NCBI RefSeq assembly: GCF_000972845.2 | Contig: NC_040022.1 | Location: forward strand, 12,635,711 to 12,699,710 | DNA from: Larimichthys crocea | Taxonomy: Eukaryota; Chordata; Actinopteri; Sciaenidae | DNA: 64,000 nucleotides | Reading direction: 5' to 3' | Shown: one piece after another, positions 43,791 through 56,557 of the stretch | How positions within the stretch are numbered: the first letter of the stretch is position 1 | Layout: each line of letters opens with the position of its first letter | Notes under the pieces: model-generated | What the model was told of the DNA's origin: nothing | The model's input: the letters and a program-made list of their open reading frames with translations, nothing else | Database searches by the model: none | Position numbers and translations under genes: made by a program

Positions 43791-46527
43791 ACACACTGTT
43801 ATTTTCTATTAGGAATGACAGATCTCTCACAGGGAGCATGATGGGAAAGCTGGCAACGAGAAATGGAAAGTAGTGAGCAGAGCCGATCAATACACTTTGA
43901 AGAGTGGAAAAACAAGTCAGATATTTACTGTATCTCAATTAACTTTTGAGTATAAATATTCTGAAACAATCAACCAGATGCAGCTCTCGCACTGCTCACT
44001 ATCACTGTGAGGTTGCCTGCATTCTGTGTTTCTACCCTTACAGTGAGGACTAAACCCTGCTGCGGGCCGAGAAACACCTCACTGCACACGTTGAACAAAG
44101 AGATTAAACATGTTGATGAGTTTTATAGTGCTGCTAGGTGGATTATGTTACCTTCAGCAGAGCTAATCTGCCCCTTATCTCAGTTTCCAGCCATTGTGCT
44201 AACTTAATTAGCCAGCGGTAGCCTAGTGTGGTATCAATCTTCTCATTTAACCCCTGGCAAGTAAGCAAATAATCGTAGTCCCATTTCCTGCGATGTCAAA
44301 TTATTTCTTCATTACTCATTGGGTCAGCTGGTAAATACACAAAACAGTGCAGTCAGTTATGAACACAGTAAACTTGAGTAACTGCAACCTTCAGGGCCTC
44401 GGACCCTCGGGGGATTTCACTATCACTATCTTTATTTAGTCAAATGAAGCTGCTGAGTCAGTTTTCTATCACTACAAAAATCCCTTGTCTATGTTACTAA
44501 AAAATGATCCCAATGTGTTACACCCAACGGGATAAACAGATTTAAAATCACTGTATTATGAGATATCCTGACTTTAGGGATCAGAGTTGGTTTCAGGAGA
44601 GAGGACGTCCAGGCTGTGCTTCTTTAATGTGTTCTTCTGTTCTCTAATGTTCCCACAGAAAGTACAGTATGTAATCCTCAGTTGTGAGTCATAGTTTTTA
44701 TCTCTCTTATACTGCATCGTGTTCAAATACAATTTCTTTTGGTGTAAGTCCGTGATCAGCCCAGTCCTTTGATAAATCGTACATTCTATTAGGATCTCAG
44801 TGTTTTTTGCTGCAGGTGCGTATCTATCACTGAGATCAGACAATTGCAAATTAGGTCTACATTTCTACATTAGAGATGATTGAATAAAACTACTTTAGAC
44901 TCCAGGACTCATAATTAATTTAACACCATATTACTGCAGGGCTGCTCTGCAGTATTACTGGAGTTCAAAATAATGGTCCCTGAACTGGCAGCAGTGTGTG
45001 TTCACAGTGTGTGATTTCTCCAGTGGCTCTCTATGTCTTACACACACAAACATGCACAAATTCATTTCCTTGTGCGGGTCTGGAACGAGGGAGGATGGTG
45101 GAACTTGTCTGGTGCTTCCTTTTGTTTCTCTACTTCTCACGTTTTTCTTCATATCTAAAAAAAGCCCACGTATTGCTTGTATGCACGCCACTTCTTGAAC
45201 TTTGGGGAGGAAATGAGCATTTCATTTGAAATCCTGACATGCCATGAAGAGATGAGTAGATAAACTTTGGTTTAACAGGTTTTATTTCCTGATGCCATTG
45301 CAGACGTCAGTTTGACAGCACGGCTTCAGAACATGTAGTTTGTCTGCTTCCTTAAGACACTTGTACTAACTTCCTTGTATATTCTCTGAACTGATAACAA
45401 GTCATGTTAGCACAGTGTCAACAGAACAAAACAAACCATGTTCAGAGGTCATCTTTCTGTTTCCATACTATATTTTTATGAACTGGACAATAAGAGAATT
45501 AAACCTCATCCCTGATCACAGACAGATCTTCAAAAAGGCTGACATGAATTGCATTTGGGAAACCCCTTATCCTTTTACTTTCAGCCCTAGCTTTTTATAT
45601 TGAAATGGCTCCATTATAATCCATTAGTGCTGCTATTGTAGCTAGAATGAGGACAGAGCATCTCTCATCATGTAGCTGGCCAGCAAAACACTGTGCTCCA
45701 CATTCAAGGCTGGTCCTCTTGAAACCTGATGTGTGTCACTGGTAATTAAATTCAAACATGCCTCTTCCAAATCCAGGCACTGTCTGTTGGGGTCTGGATT
45801 CACTCATCAGTGTGAATCTATTTAAGGACAGTTTACAATAAAACAAGTGTTTGGCTTTAGAGCATAGAGACCACGAAGAGACACAACAAACAGACCTGTA
45901 ACGGCAAGTTTAAAGAAATAACAGAGGGGGCACGTGTAAGAATATTAACGGACACTTTTTTTAATCTCACAGTCACAGTGTTAATTCAACAGTGCTGACA
46001 TATTTAATAGAAATTTCCTGTAAAACATCTGGAAAGACAATATTTTACATATGAAATTCAGTATGCACAGCTGGTGCTACAAACTTGTCCAAACATTGCC
46101 CCCTGCTGGGGATGCAAGTACATTGCCCACACAGCAGCTGAGGTTTATGTGTGTGTTTCTAAAACAAATATCACTCTCATCAGGGGGAATGATCATGAGC
46201 AATACAATCAATTAATAAAAGCCAATAGAAAAATGTAACAATTCATTCTATTTTGTGAGACAGTGTTAATTAGATACTGACTGACAAGATGAAAAGAGCT
46301 TAACTGACTTTGGACATGGCAACGAAGGCACCTCCCTTCTTAAGGACACTTGGGACAGCTGCAGTGGTTACAAAAATGAGTCGCTGTGTAATTACATTGA
46401 CATGATGTCACTAACACATTTGTTGCGCATATTTAATTCAATTCTATATATATTCTATATAAAACTTGTTGACTCGCACATCATTTTCTGCTGTGTTGAT
46501 ATTTCATAAACTGAAATCTTCCTTCTT

Positions 46528-47295
46528 CTAAATGGTGGATAAATTCAGAGCCATGTAGATCAGATTAGTTGTAGTGCAGATAAACCCAATCAGGTTGCAG
46601 AGGCTGGACAAGCCGTGGTAGCGGCCGAACGTCGTCCTGTAGGCTCTGTACTTGGGGTCCTGCTCTTTGAGCTTAGCGTAAGCTTCTTTCTGGCTGCCCA
46701 TGCCAATCTGATTCCCCAGGCCATGCTCCTTCTCCACCTCCCACATCTGGAACATCACCTCAGTGCCCGCTGGGCCGAACCACTGTGCGTTCAGACCTGC
46801 CATGATCAACGCCATGAAGTAGAAACCCATCTGCAAGACAAGAAGAGATACCTTACTGGAAAACACATGGTGATGTGTTACTTGCAAAGACTGTCGCTAA
46901 AATAAGCATTTAAAAACTGTTGAAGTGTTGCACGTGTGATGTTTGACCTGCACACTTTCGTGCCAGTCCAGCAGCTCTCTGGGGTGGTACACAGCATACA
47001 CAGCCAGGCTGACAACATTGCTGCCCATCAGACTGTAGAAGTACACAGGGAAGAGTTTGCTTTGCACCAGGCCAAAGGTGTGCCGAGTAACCTGCCACAC
47101 CAATGCAAAACCTGCATTGAGATCAAGAAAAGGAGGGGGGGTCAAAAATCTAAACAACAGTGTTGAGACATGATTTCTGTTCGTACGCTTCATACCTGAT
47201 ATGAAGGTGACCCAGACCTGCATGCCCCAGGTGAATGAGAGCACCAGGAGGTGTAGCACTTTGACCAAGTCTGTGGGCTCCCCCTCTGTTACCAT
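46528..47295 (-). CDS. tmem205: Transmembrane protein 205
   Basis: Three coding exons, minus strand: 47295-47196, 47111-46948, 46830-46528, giving 188 residues against 189 in human. Conserved blocks include KVLHLLVLSFTWGMQVWVTF, RHTFGLVQSKLFPVYF, EKEHGLG, DPKY and RYHGLSSLCNL. Four hydrophobic segments are visible (about residues 12-33, 51-72, 89-107 and 163-184), as in the family. Function is poorly known; the human protein is a secretory-pathway membrane protein linked to cisplatin resistance. The coding exon starts at 47304, nine bases before the ATG, and a noncoding first exon ends at 48367. Its position beside rab3d is the same as in mammals. Confidence 0.95.
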
Positions 47296-47304
47296 TGTGT
47301 CCTT

Positions 47305-48366
47305 CTGCAAAATAAGTACATCATACACACGGTTGGCATACATTAACCCTTGTGTTTGGATTTACTTACTCCTTATTTGGGGTCCCACAGGTCCCACTGC
47401 TGTATGTGCACAAACAATATTTTAAATATTCAACCGTTTTCTTTTCTTTTGACCTTTTCAGTTCAAAAGTGGCAGCCCTTACCGAGATCATATGTGTGTT
47501 ACATGTTAGCATGGGCAGAAAATGAAATTCCCTTTTCGAGGTCAGAGGTCTAACTCCCTTATAAACTCAGATCTAGACTTATTAAAGACATGGGAGGAAT
47601 AGTGGTGTCAAAAACTATTGTCCTCACAACCAATCACAAATACAGAACACAGGAGAATTAATTGCATTTAACCATGTTTGATAACTCTTCAAACTGAAGT
47701 AATTCGGCATTTTATTCTAAAAATGTTTGGTGTGTTTTTGGAGCTGTCACAGGTGCTCTGCAGTCTCCAGGATTAGAAAACGGCCACAGATAAAAAGCTC
47801 ATGTGTATCTTGCTCCACGCATGTAGCTGTCCTGATAACGCCACGGAGTGAGATAACAGCGTAGGCAGAGCACAGACATTACATTTCAGAATTCACTGAC
47901 ATTTCTAATCTATATGAGAATCCCAACAACTTTTCAGCACAGGCTGATAAAGGTGAAAAATGCGTGAGAGGGAGCTGCGTGCGGCTCCGTCATTCAGGTC
48001 CCTCTCACGGTGTTTAGGTTCAACGAGCGACCGTGTTAACTGGTGACCGTCGGTCAAACGCGTGGGCGGTTGTCGTGGTTACGACAGCTGTCGAAGGAGG
48101 TAAACGCAGCTGCTCTTTTGACATGAAAAAAAACAGAGCAAGCAAAGAAACATTAACAAGGACAGCTTCCCGTTGTCAACAGCTGTCAGAACGGCTGACG
48201 GTCACCAGTTAACACGGTCGCTCGTTAAGCCGAAGCCCTGGCATGCTAACCAGCTTTAGCCTCTGAGCTAATTTACTGTTAAGTTTTCTGTCGGCAGCGT
48301 AACTCCGCTCATTTTCTACTTGATGCGTACTGTCTGTCGCTACATGTCACACAGACCTGGACCTAC
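47305..48366 (-). other. tmem205 intron 1
   Basis: The intron between the noncoding first exon and the coding exons. It contains a perfect 30-bp inverted repeat (48022-48051 and 48197-48226). The rest shows no feature I recognise. Confidence 0.6.
48022..48226. repeat. Perfect 30-bp inverted repeat with 145-bp spacer
   Basis: The arm 48022-48051 starts AACGAGCGACCGTG and ends GGTGACCGTC. It is exactly complementary in reverse to 48197-48226. The spacer has further short mirrored words: ACGACAGCTGTCG and CAACAGCTGTCAG share the CAGCTGTC palindrome core. It lies 141 bases inside the tmem205 first-exon donor. Confidence 0.95.
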
Positions 48367-48367
48367 C

Positions 48368-48480
48368 TGTCTGTCCTTCTCCTGCGGGTAACGAGGAACG
48401 CAGAATCCTCCAAATGATGAACGTCAGTGCGGCCAAAGGTTCAACCGAGCCACTTCCTCTGTCAATATTATGATGTGACC
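48368..48480 (-). promoter_or_regulatory. tmem205 noncoding first exon and promoter
   Basis: On the minus strand a donor ACAG|GTAGGT follows position 48367. Just upstream, GCCCCGCCCC-type words (plus strand 48480-48495) form a GC box. The promoter is compact, and a GATA microsatellite begins about 45 bases further on. Start site not resolved. Confidence 0.5.
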
Positions 48481-48530
48481 GAGCCCCGCCCCTCTCGGAG
48501 AGACGGACCAATGGCTTCTTTGAAAATTAT

Positions 48531-48613
<83 letters not shown>
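48531..48613. repeat. GATA tetranucleotide microsatellite
   Basis: About 20 uninterrupted copies of GATA just upstream of the presumed tmem205 promoter. Read on the other strand it gives a meaningless Tyr-Leu-Ser-Ile frame. Confidence 0.97.
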
Positions 48614-48774
48614 TACTTACTGTTTACCTTTACTTTTATATCTTTTGTTTGATTTGGGACCTTTATTTTCAGAATAAGGCAGACATGGAATATAATATTC
48701 ATAACTATGATTTCATGCATGTATGATCAAGATAAGAATCTTTCTGTTTTTATTAATAAAAAATTCTCCTTTTA

Positions 48775-48990
48775 TATCTACAGTATGAGCGGGTCCTCTT
48801 TCATGGAGGTCGCCATGTTGAAACACTGTGTTTCTACAGTAGCCCAGAACAGACAAACTAAACACTGACTCTAGTCAGGGTCTTTAAAGTGTGTTTCTCT
48901 TTACACTAGGAAGGTGAGGGTGATGTGAGGAGATTACAATGCAGTAATTACACCCATAGATGCAGGTAAATTCTACACACTGGACCTTTA
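48775..48990 (+). repeat. Teleost dispersed repeat (TTTCTACAGTAGCCCAGAAC type)
   Basis: Word order GGTCCTCTTTCATGGAGG, CGCCATGTTG, TTTCTACAGTAGCCCAGAAC, GGAAGGTGAGGGTGA and TACACACTGGACCTTTA matches a frequent fish interspersed repeat. A fragment of the same end (CACAGTGGACCTTTAA) is at about 40048-40063. Confidence 0.65.
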
Positions 48991-51100
48991 AATTAGTCCA
49001 CTTAAACACAGCAGTCACAACTTAATTGCTTAGTTTCTTTTCAGTTTATAAATATACAAAATATGTCTAATATATGTCATTGTTTCCTTCATTGGATAGT
49101 ATAGACTTACACAAGGTGCCTCAGTTTATAGGGTCTTTACCTCAGATCTCAGATCAGAAGTTGTATTCTTGAAAAGGTCTTTAAAAATCCGCCCTGTAAA
49201 ACACCGACACTCCTTTTGCACGTCATCAGTTCAAAGCACAGCAGAGTTCTTTGACTGCCGCAGCGAGAGGATTTAGACTTAAGGATGCAACCACACACAC
49301 GCACACACAGACTTATTATTTTCCTGACTTTCATCATTTTTAGGGAGAAGCCTCTGAGGGAGTTTTCTATTTTAGCATGCCACATACAAGGTTTTGAGTT
49401 AGATTGTTATGGGACATTGACTTCTCTCCTTGGGATAAAGAGCAGCTGTATGTTTGTGTTCAGAAGCCTCTACACTGTCAGATAACAATGGTGGAACACT
49501 GAGGGTAAACATATTTCTTTGTTTGTAGACTAATGACGGTTTAGAATAGCTGTGTCTCTGTCCCGAGGACATACAGATGAGTCACAGAGGACAGCGTCTT
49601 CATTACCTGAGGCAGCATCATGTCATGACAAGTGTATGCTCTATTCTCCTTGGCCAAGCTTCAATAAACATTTCAGAACAAGATCCAAACTGTATGATTC
49701 CGGTGGCCCTGATGACAGATATCTATTATTTTCATTGGTTTATGAGGTTCTTACAAGCACAAAAGTGCATTGGATATTGAGTGTTAATCATTGCATCAAT
49801 CTTCTTCTCTTCTGATGATCTGAACACTCTTGACAATCATTGGATGGCTCCAAAGTGTCTCAGTTGAGCAAGATCAAAATAGAGATTTTGGTTATTTTCT
49901 AAAAGAGATTTTACTGCAATGATCAGTCAATTACTTGATTAACTGTCAACTATTAAATTAATCTTCTAACTATAACTGGTTACCCGTTCTGACTAATGTT
50001 TAAGAAAAACAACAGCAAATTATTTGATTTCAGCTTCTCAAATGAATATTTTCTGGTTTCCTTAGACAGTAAACTGCCCATAAACCAAATAACTTTGGCT
50101 GAATAAATACTGCTGCTAATTAATATACTACTGAAGCAACATTTTTTTACATTGAACAACAGTTCCACGGAAATTTAAATGTATGATAATGATGATTGTT
50201 AAGACTGGTACTCCACAAAAGCTTGGACTCAAAAGCACGACTCGAAAGCAGTTCAGGGTTCAAATGCCAAATCAGTTTACTGGTCAGAAGAAAGGTTCGG
50301 TACACGGTAATCAGTCAGATCAGACAAACAAATCCGAAAAGGGCTAGGCAAAGGCAGAGGTCAGTAAACAGGCAAAATACAAAAAAAAACAGGAAAATCC
50401 GATCACTAAACTCACAAGGCTGGGACGTAAGGCACTGGGGTACAAAACGAACTGGCACAGAGAGGGGGAGAAACACAGACTAAATACACAAGAGAGGGGA
50501 GTGGTAACAAGACACAGGTGAATCTAATGAGGGCGGGGCAGACAATCAAAACTGGAGGGAAAAACACAGGGGCAGGAAGTGAGGCGGTCTGAAACGAGAG
50601 GAAGGGTAAGTTTCACAATAAAACAGAAATCATAACGTTTCACAATAAAACAGAACACAAAACACATGACCTTAAGAGGCTTGACGAGATGTGTCAGATG
50701 ATGATAATAATAATAATAATAATGTTCCACATCCAGTGGGTGGTGATAACATTAGAATTTATGTATTAAAACAAGTGATTTCTAGAGGATTATTATGTCT
50801 TAAAAAAGTTAAAATGTGTGTATACATCAGGTTGACTCAATTCTTTATAGTAAAATCCTTTTACAATGTATACACAGTTTATATAATATTATAGAAGTCT
50901 ATATACTTCATATCATGTGATATGTGTAAACAATATTGCTATTACAGTTTATATCATATTTATACAACATTCTTATCTTTTTGCACAGTCTATTTACATA
51001 CTTATATTCATAGTATATTATTTACAGTATGTATATCTTGTATAATCAAGTATTTATTATGCACATATAATATATATGCTATATTTCATATATAATATCT

Positions 51101-51170
<70 letters not shown>
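51101..51170. repeat. GATA tetranucleotide microsatellite
   Basis: About 17 copies of GATA, 340 bases upstream of the elof1 first-exon donor. This is the third GATA array in the window. Confidence 0.97.
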
Positions 51171-51379
51171 TCTACTGAAACAAACGTCACATGTAACAGG
51201 TGGCCTCCTATTAGAGCGATTATGAATCATTTTGAGTCATTTATTAATGTTTATTAATGCATATTTATTAAAGGTTTCAGTGTTTTGAAGGACGTCACGT
51301 TTGCCCCATCAATGGAAGAGGGCGTCCATTTAAAAGACGAGATCCGCTATTGGACACACAAGGCTGTCAGTCTACGCTT

Positions 51380-51507
51380 TTAAACCAATCACAAATCGAA
51401 CAAATTTCCAGCTAACCAATCAGAAGCGGACCCAGAGAGACGCTGCATCCATCGGGATCAAATCGAATGCACACACAGAGCATCCTCCGCTGCGAGACGT
51501 CCCTCTG
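51380..51507 (+). promoter_or_regulatory. elof1 promoter and noncoding first exon
   Basis: Two CCAAT boxes in direct orientation (51385-51389 and 51416-51420) lie 85-120 bases upstream of a strong donor, CTCTG|GTAAGAC, after position 51507. A short untranslated first exon probably ends there and joins the coding exon at 55065. No TATA box is evident. Paired CCAAT boxes fit an NF-Y-driven housekeeping gene. Confidence 0.6.
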
Positions 51508-51886
51508 GTAAGACACACACACACACGCACACACGCACGCACACACACACGCACCGTGATGTAACCGCTAAATGAAGCAGTGAAGAGAAGACGACACGCT
51601 CTCTCCACGTCCACCTTCAAAGTGTTTTAGTAAAAACACGTCACGCAGTCTTCATCCACAGGCTAGCAGCCCGTTAGCTTGCTAGCGTGTAGCGGCAGCC
51701 TTTTGGCGCTTTTAGTGGGGGCGTTTGTTTTTGTGCCGCTGTGTGTCGTTTCAGAGGAGCGGTCCGTCTGTGACTCTGACAATACACAGCTGTTGTTATA
51801 TAAATTAGAAGCAGGTGTGACGTTAACATTATTACAGGAACATGTTAGTTTGTGGTCTGCCTCTGAGCAGCCAGTGCTGATGAACA

Positions 51887-54740
51887 GTAAATCAAAAATC
51901 AATTTTATTTGTATAGCCCAAATTCACAAAGTACATTTGCCTCAGAGGGCTTTACAAAAAACTTGCCCACAAAAAACCTTTAACAGGGAAAAAAGGTGGA
52001 AGAAACCTCAGGAAGAGCCACAGAGGAGGGATCCCTCTCCCAGGACGGACAGACGTGCAATGGATGTCACATATACAGGACAAATCAACACAAACATACT
52101 GTACAATGACTGATAAAATGACAATGAAACACAATGAATGATAAAATGACAATGAATTACAATGAATGATAAAATGACCACAGTAGCAGATATCATAGTA
52201 ATAATGACAGTAATAATAATATATGTAGTGGACGTCGTGCAGGACCACAGCAGCAGCCACGATCCATGAGAACCTGCTCGACGACAGAGCACAGAAACTC
52301 CGGGGAAGTTTGGTTAGTAACATGCATTAACGAGACATGTCCACAGATGGAGGGAGAGAGAGAGAGGGAGAGAGAGAGTGAAAGAGAGGGTTTTCGGTAA
52401 GGGAGATGTGACTGCATCTTCAACCAATACCGTGCCTGGCTAGGCATAACCCTGGGGGGAGGGGGAGTCCCCCGGCAGTCTAATCCTATGGCAGCATAAC
52501 TAAGCGATGACCAGAGCCAGCCCTAACTATAAGCTCTATTAAAAAAGAAAGTCTTAAGTCTATTCTTAAAAGTGTTGACCGTGTCTGCCTCCCGAACCCA
52601 GAATGGTAGTTTGTTCCACAGAAGAGGAGCCTGATAGCTGAAAGCTCTGGCTCTCAATCTACTTCGGAGACTATAGGAACCACAAGGAACCCAGCGTCCT
52701 GAGAGCGCAGTGTTCTAGAGGGGTAGTAAGGTATTATGAGCTATTTTAGATAAGATGGTGCCTGACCATGAAGAGCTTTATAAGGAAGGAGAAGAATTTT
52801 AAATTCTATTCTAGATTTAACAGGTAGCCAATGCAAGGAAGCCAAAATGGGAGAGATGTGATCTCTGATCTTGGTTCCTGTCAGAACACGTGCAGCAGCA
52901 TTCTGAATTAACTGCAAAGTCCTCAGAGACTTATTAGAGCAGCCTGATAACAAAGAGTTACAATAGTCCAGCCTTGAAGTAACAAATGCGTGGACTAGTT
53001 TTTCTGCATCCGCCTGAGAGACAATGCGTCTGATTTTAGCGATGTTACGTAAGTGGAAGAATGCAGTCCTCGAAATTTGTTTTATGTGGACGTTAAAGGA
53101 CAAATCCTGATCAAAAACAACTCCAAGATTCTTTACAGTGGAGCTGGAGGCCAGGGTGATCCCATCTAAAGTAACTAAGTCTCTAGAAAGAGAGTTTCTG
53201 AGGTGTTTGGGTCCAATTACAAGAACTTCAGTTTTGTCTGAATTTAACATCAAAAAATTGTAGGTCATCCAACTTTTTATATCCTTAAGGCATGCTTGGA
53301 GTTTAGTTAACTGATTGGTTGCATCAGGCTTGATCGATAAATATAATTGGGTGTCGTCAGCATAACAATGAAAATTGATAGAGTGATTCCTAATAATGTT
53401 CCCTAAAGGAAGCATATATAAACTGAATAGAAGTGGTCCAAGTACAGAACCTTGTGGGACTCCATGACAAACTTTGGTCTGCATGGAGGATTCATCATTG
53501 ACGTGAACAAACTGAGATCGATCTAAAAAGTACGATTTAAACCAGCTTAGGGCGGTTCCTTTGATGCCAATTCGATGTTCCAGTCTCTGTAAAAGAATTT
53601 GATGGTCAATGGTGTCAAATGCAGCACTAAGATCTAACAGGACAAGTACAGAGATGAGTCCTTTGTCTGATGCCATTAGGAGGTCATTTGTAACTTTGAC
53701 TAATGCGGTCTCTGTGCTATGATGCACTCTAAATCCTGACTGAAAATCCTCAAATAGACTATTGTTATGGAGAAAGTCACACAGCTGATTAGCTACAGCT
53801 TTCTCAAGTATCTTAGACAGAAAGGGAAGGTTTGATATCGGTCTGTAGTTGGCTAAGACCTCTGGGTCTAGAGTGGGCTTTTTAAGAAGAGGTTTAATTA
53901 CAGCTACCTTAAAGGACTGTGGTACATATCCTGATAATAAAGACAGATTAATCATATCCAATAACGAATTACTAACTACAGGTAAAACATCCTTGAGCAA
54001 CCTGGTTGGGATGGAGTCTAAGAGACAGGATGACGGCTTAGCTGCAGAAATGATTAAAGTTATTTGATGAAGGTCGATGGGGGAAAAACAGTCTAAATAC
54101 ATATCAGGTTTTACAGCTGTTTCAAAACTTGCTGTATCAGAATGCAGATCAATGCCTGTTGAGGGCAAGAGGTGATGGATTTTGTCTCTAATAGTTATAA
54201 TCTTATCATTAAAGAAGCTCATGAAGTCATTGCTACTTAGACCTAAAGGAATAGATGGTTCAGTAGAGCTGTGATTCTCTGTTAGCCTGGCTACAGTGCT
54301 GAAGAGAAACCTGGGGTTGTTCTTATTCTCCTCAATTAAAGAAGAGTAGTAGGCTGCTCTGGCATTACGGAGAGCCTTCCTGTATGTTTTGAGATTATCT
54401 TGCCAGACTAGATGAGATTCTTCCAGTTTAGTGGCACACCATTTGCGTTCAGATTTACGTGCCTCTTGCTTTAATTTTACGAGTCTGCTGGCTATACCAT
54501 GGTGCTAGCCTTCTTTGTTTAATTATCTTCTTTTTCAGAGGTGCAATAGAGTCTAGAGTTGTCCGTAATGAGCCTGTAATACTATCAACAAGATGGTCTA
54601 TTTGTGGGTGGCTAAAGGAAGTAGACAAGTCCTCTGTTACAGTTAGACATGGCATTGAATTCAATGCTGAAGGAATCACTTCCTTAAATTTGGCTACATC
54701 ACTATCAGATAAACATCTGCTGTAGAAGTTTCTACACAAG
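51887..54740 (-). mobile_element. 5'-truncated L2-type LINE, antisense in elof1 intron 1
   Basis: The minus strand encodes the end of a LINE ORF2. A 493-residue open stretch (54222-52741) covers most of the reverse transcriptase, with [35 protein letters not shown] and the catalytic [10 protein letters not shown]. Homology continues upstream without a start ([15 protein letters not shown] near 54470) to about 54740, where the copy is truncated. Downstream a stop (TAG) and a frameshift break the C-terminus before the last conserved LLWNKLPFWVREAD-like block. The 3' end near 51887 finishes with an AAATTGATTTTTGATTT-like tail. L2-clade membership rests on the AFDTIDH...LSWFKSYL pattern. Confidence 0.85.
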
Positions 54741-54870
54741 GCAAGGCAAGTTTATTTGTATAGCACAATTCGTACACAAGGCAATTCATAGTGCTTTACA
54801 GAGGCAAGGAAAAACATTTGACATTAAGACAAGCAATAGCAATAGAAATAAAAAATGAAAAAGAAAATTT
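54741..54870 (-). mobile_element. Second LINE 3'-end fragment abutting the L2 copy
   Basis: AGGCAAGTTTATTTGTATAG and CAATTCATAGTGCTTTACAG are typical of LINE 3' ends in fish, and resemble TTTATTTGTATAGCCC at the 3' end of the neighbouring L2. It begins where the L2 copy is truncated, so the L2 probably inserted next to, or into, an older copy. Confidence 0.55.
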
Positions 54871-55017
54871 GATTAAAAATATCAGGCAAAGGCTTATAGT
54901 AATGTGTGTTACTGTGTTTATGTCTGTCTCCAACACTTTATGTTTAATAGTCAAAGGTGACTGTATTTACCTGTTTAAAACAAACACAGGCTGCTTTGTC
55001 ATGTGTGTGTAAAGTAG

Positions 55018-56557
<1,540 letters not shown>

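Larger units (their letters stand above)
42381..46527. other. rab3d-tmem205 intergenic region
   Basis: No supported coding exon. The left half holds repeat families: a reversed LINE 3' end (42670-42760), a GCTTAGCTTAGC repeat (42915-43240), a LINE 3' end with a 41-bp tandem duplication (43470-43790) and a reversed fragment at 44200-44310. The right half, 45280-46527, is A+T rich and probably includes the tmem205 3' untranslated region. Confidence 0.6.
48614..51380. other. tmem205-elof1 intergenic region
   Basis: Divergent genes flank it. No coding exon is supported. A common teleost repeat is at 48775-48990 (GAGGTCGCCATGTTG, TTTCTACAGTAGCCCAGAAC, CACACTGGACCTTTA), a TAA run at 50703-50723 and a GATA microsatellite at 51101-51170. 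The rest is A+T-rich unique-looking sequence. Confidence 0.6.

Noticed and set aside
48531..48613. GATA array as a possible CRISPR-like or functional array
   Set aside because: Perfect tetranucleotide periodicity without spacers; an ordinary vertebrate microsatellite.
50196..50483. Basic 95-codon open frame on the plus strand
   Set aside because: Composition is Arg/Lys/Gln-rich without a domain; no splice sites or neighbours support a gene.
52044..52447. Overlapping open frames on the minus strand near 52.0-52.4 kb
   Set aside because: They fall in the LINE 3' UTR, including a CT/AG simple repeat at 52343-52395, and match no family.
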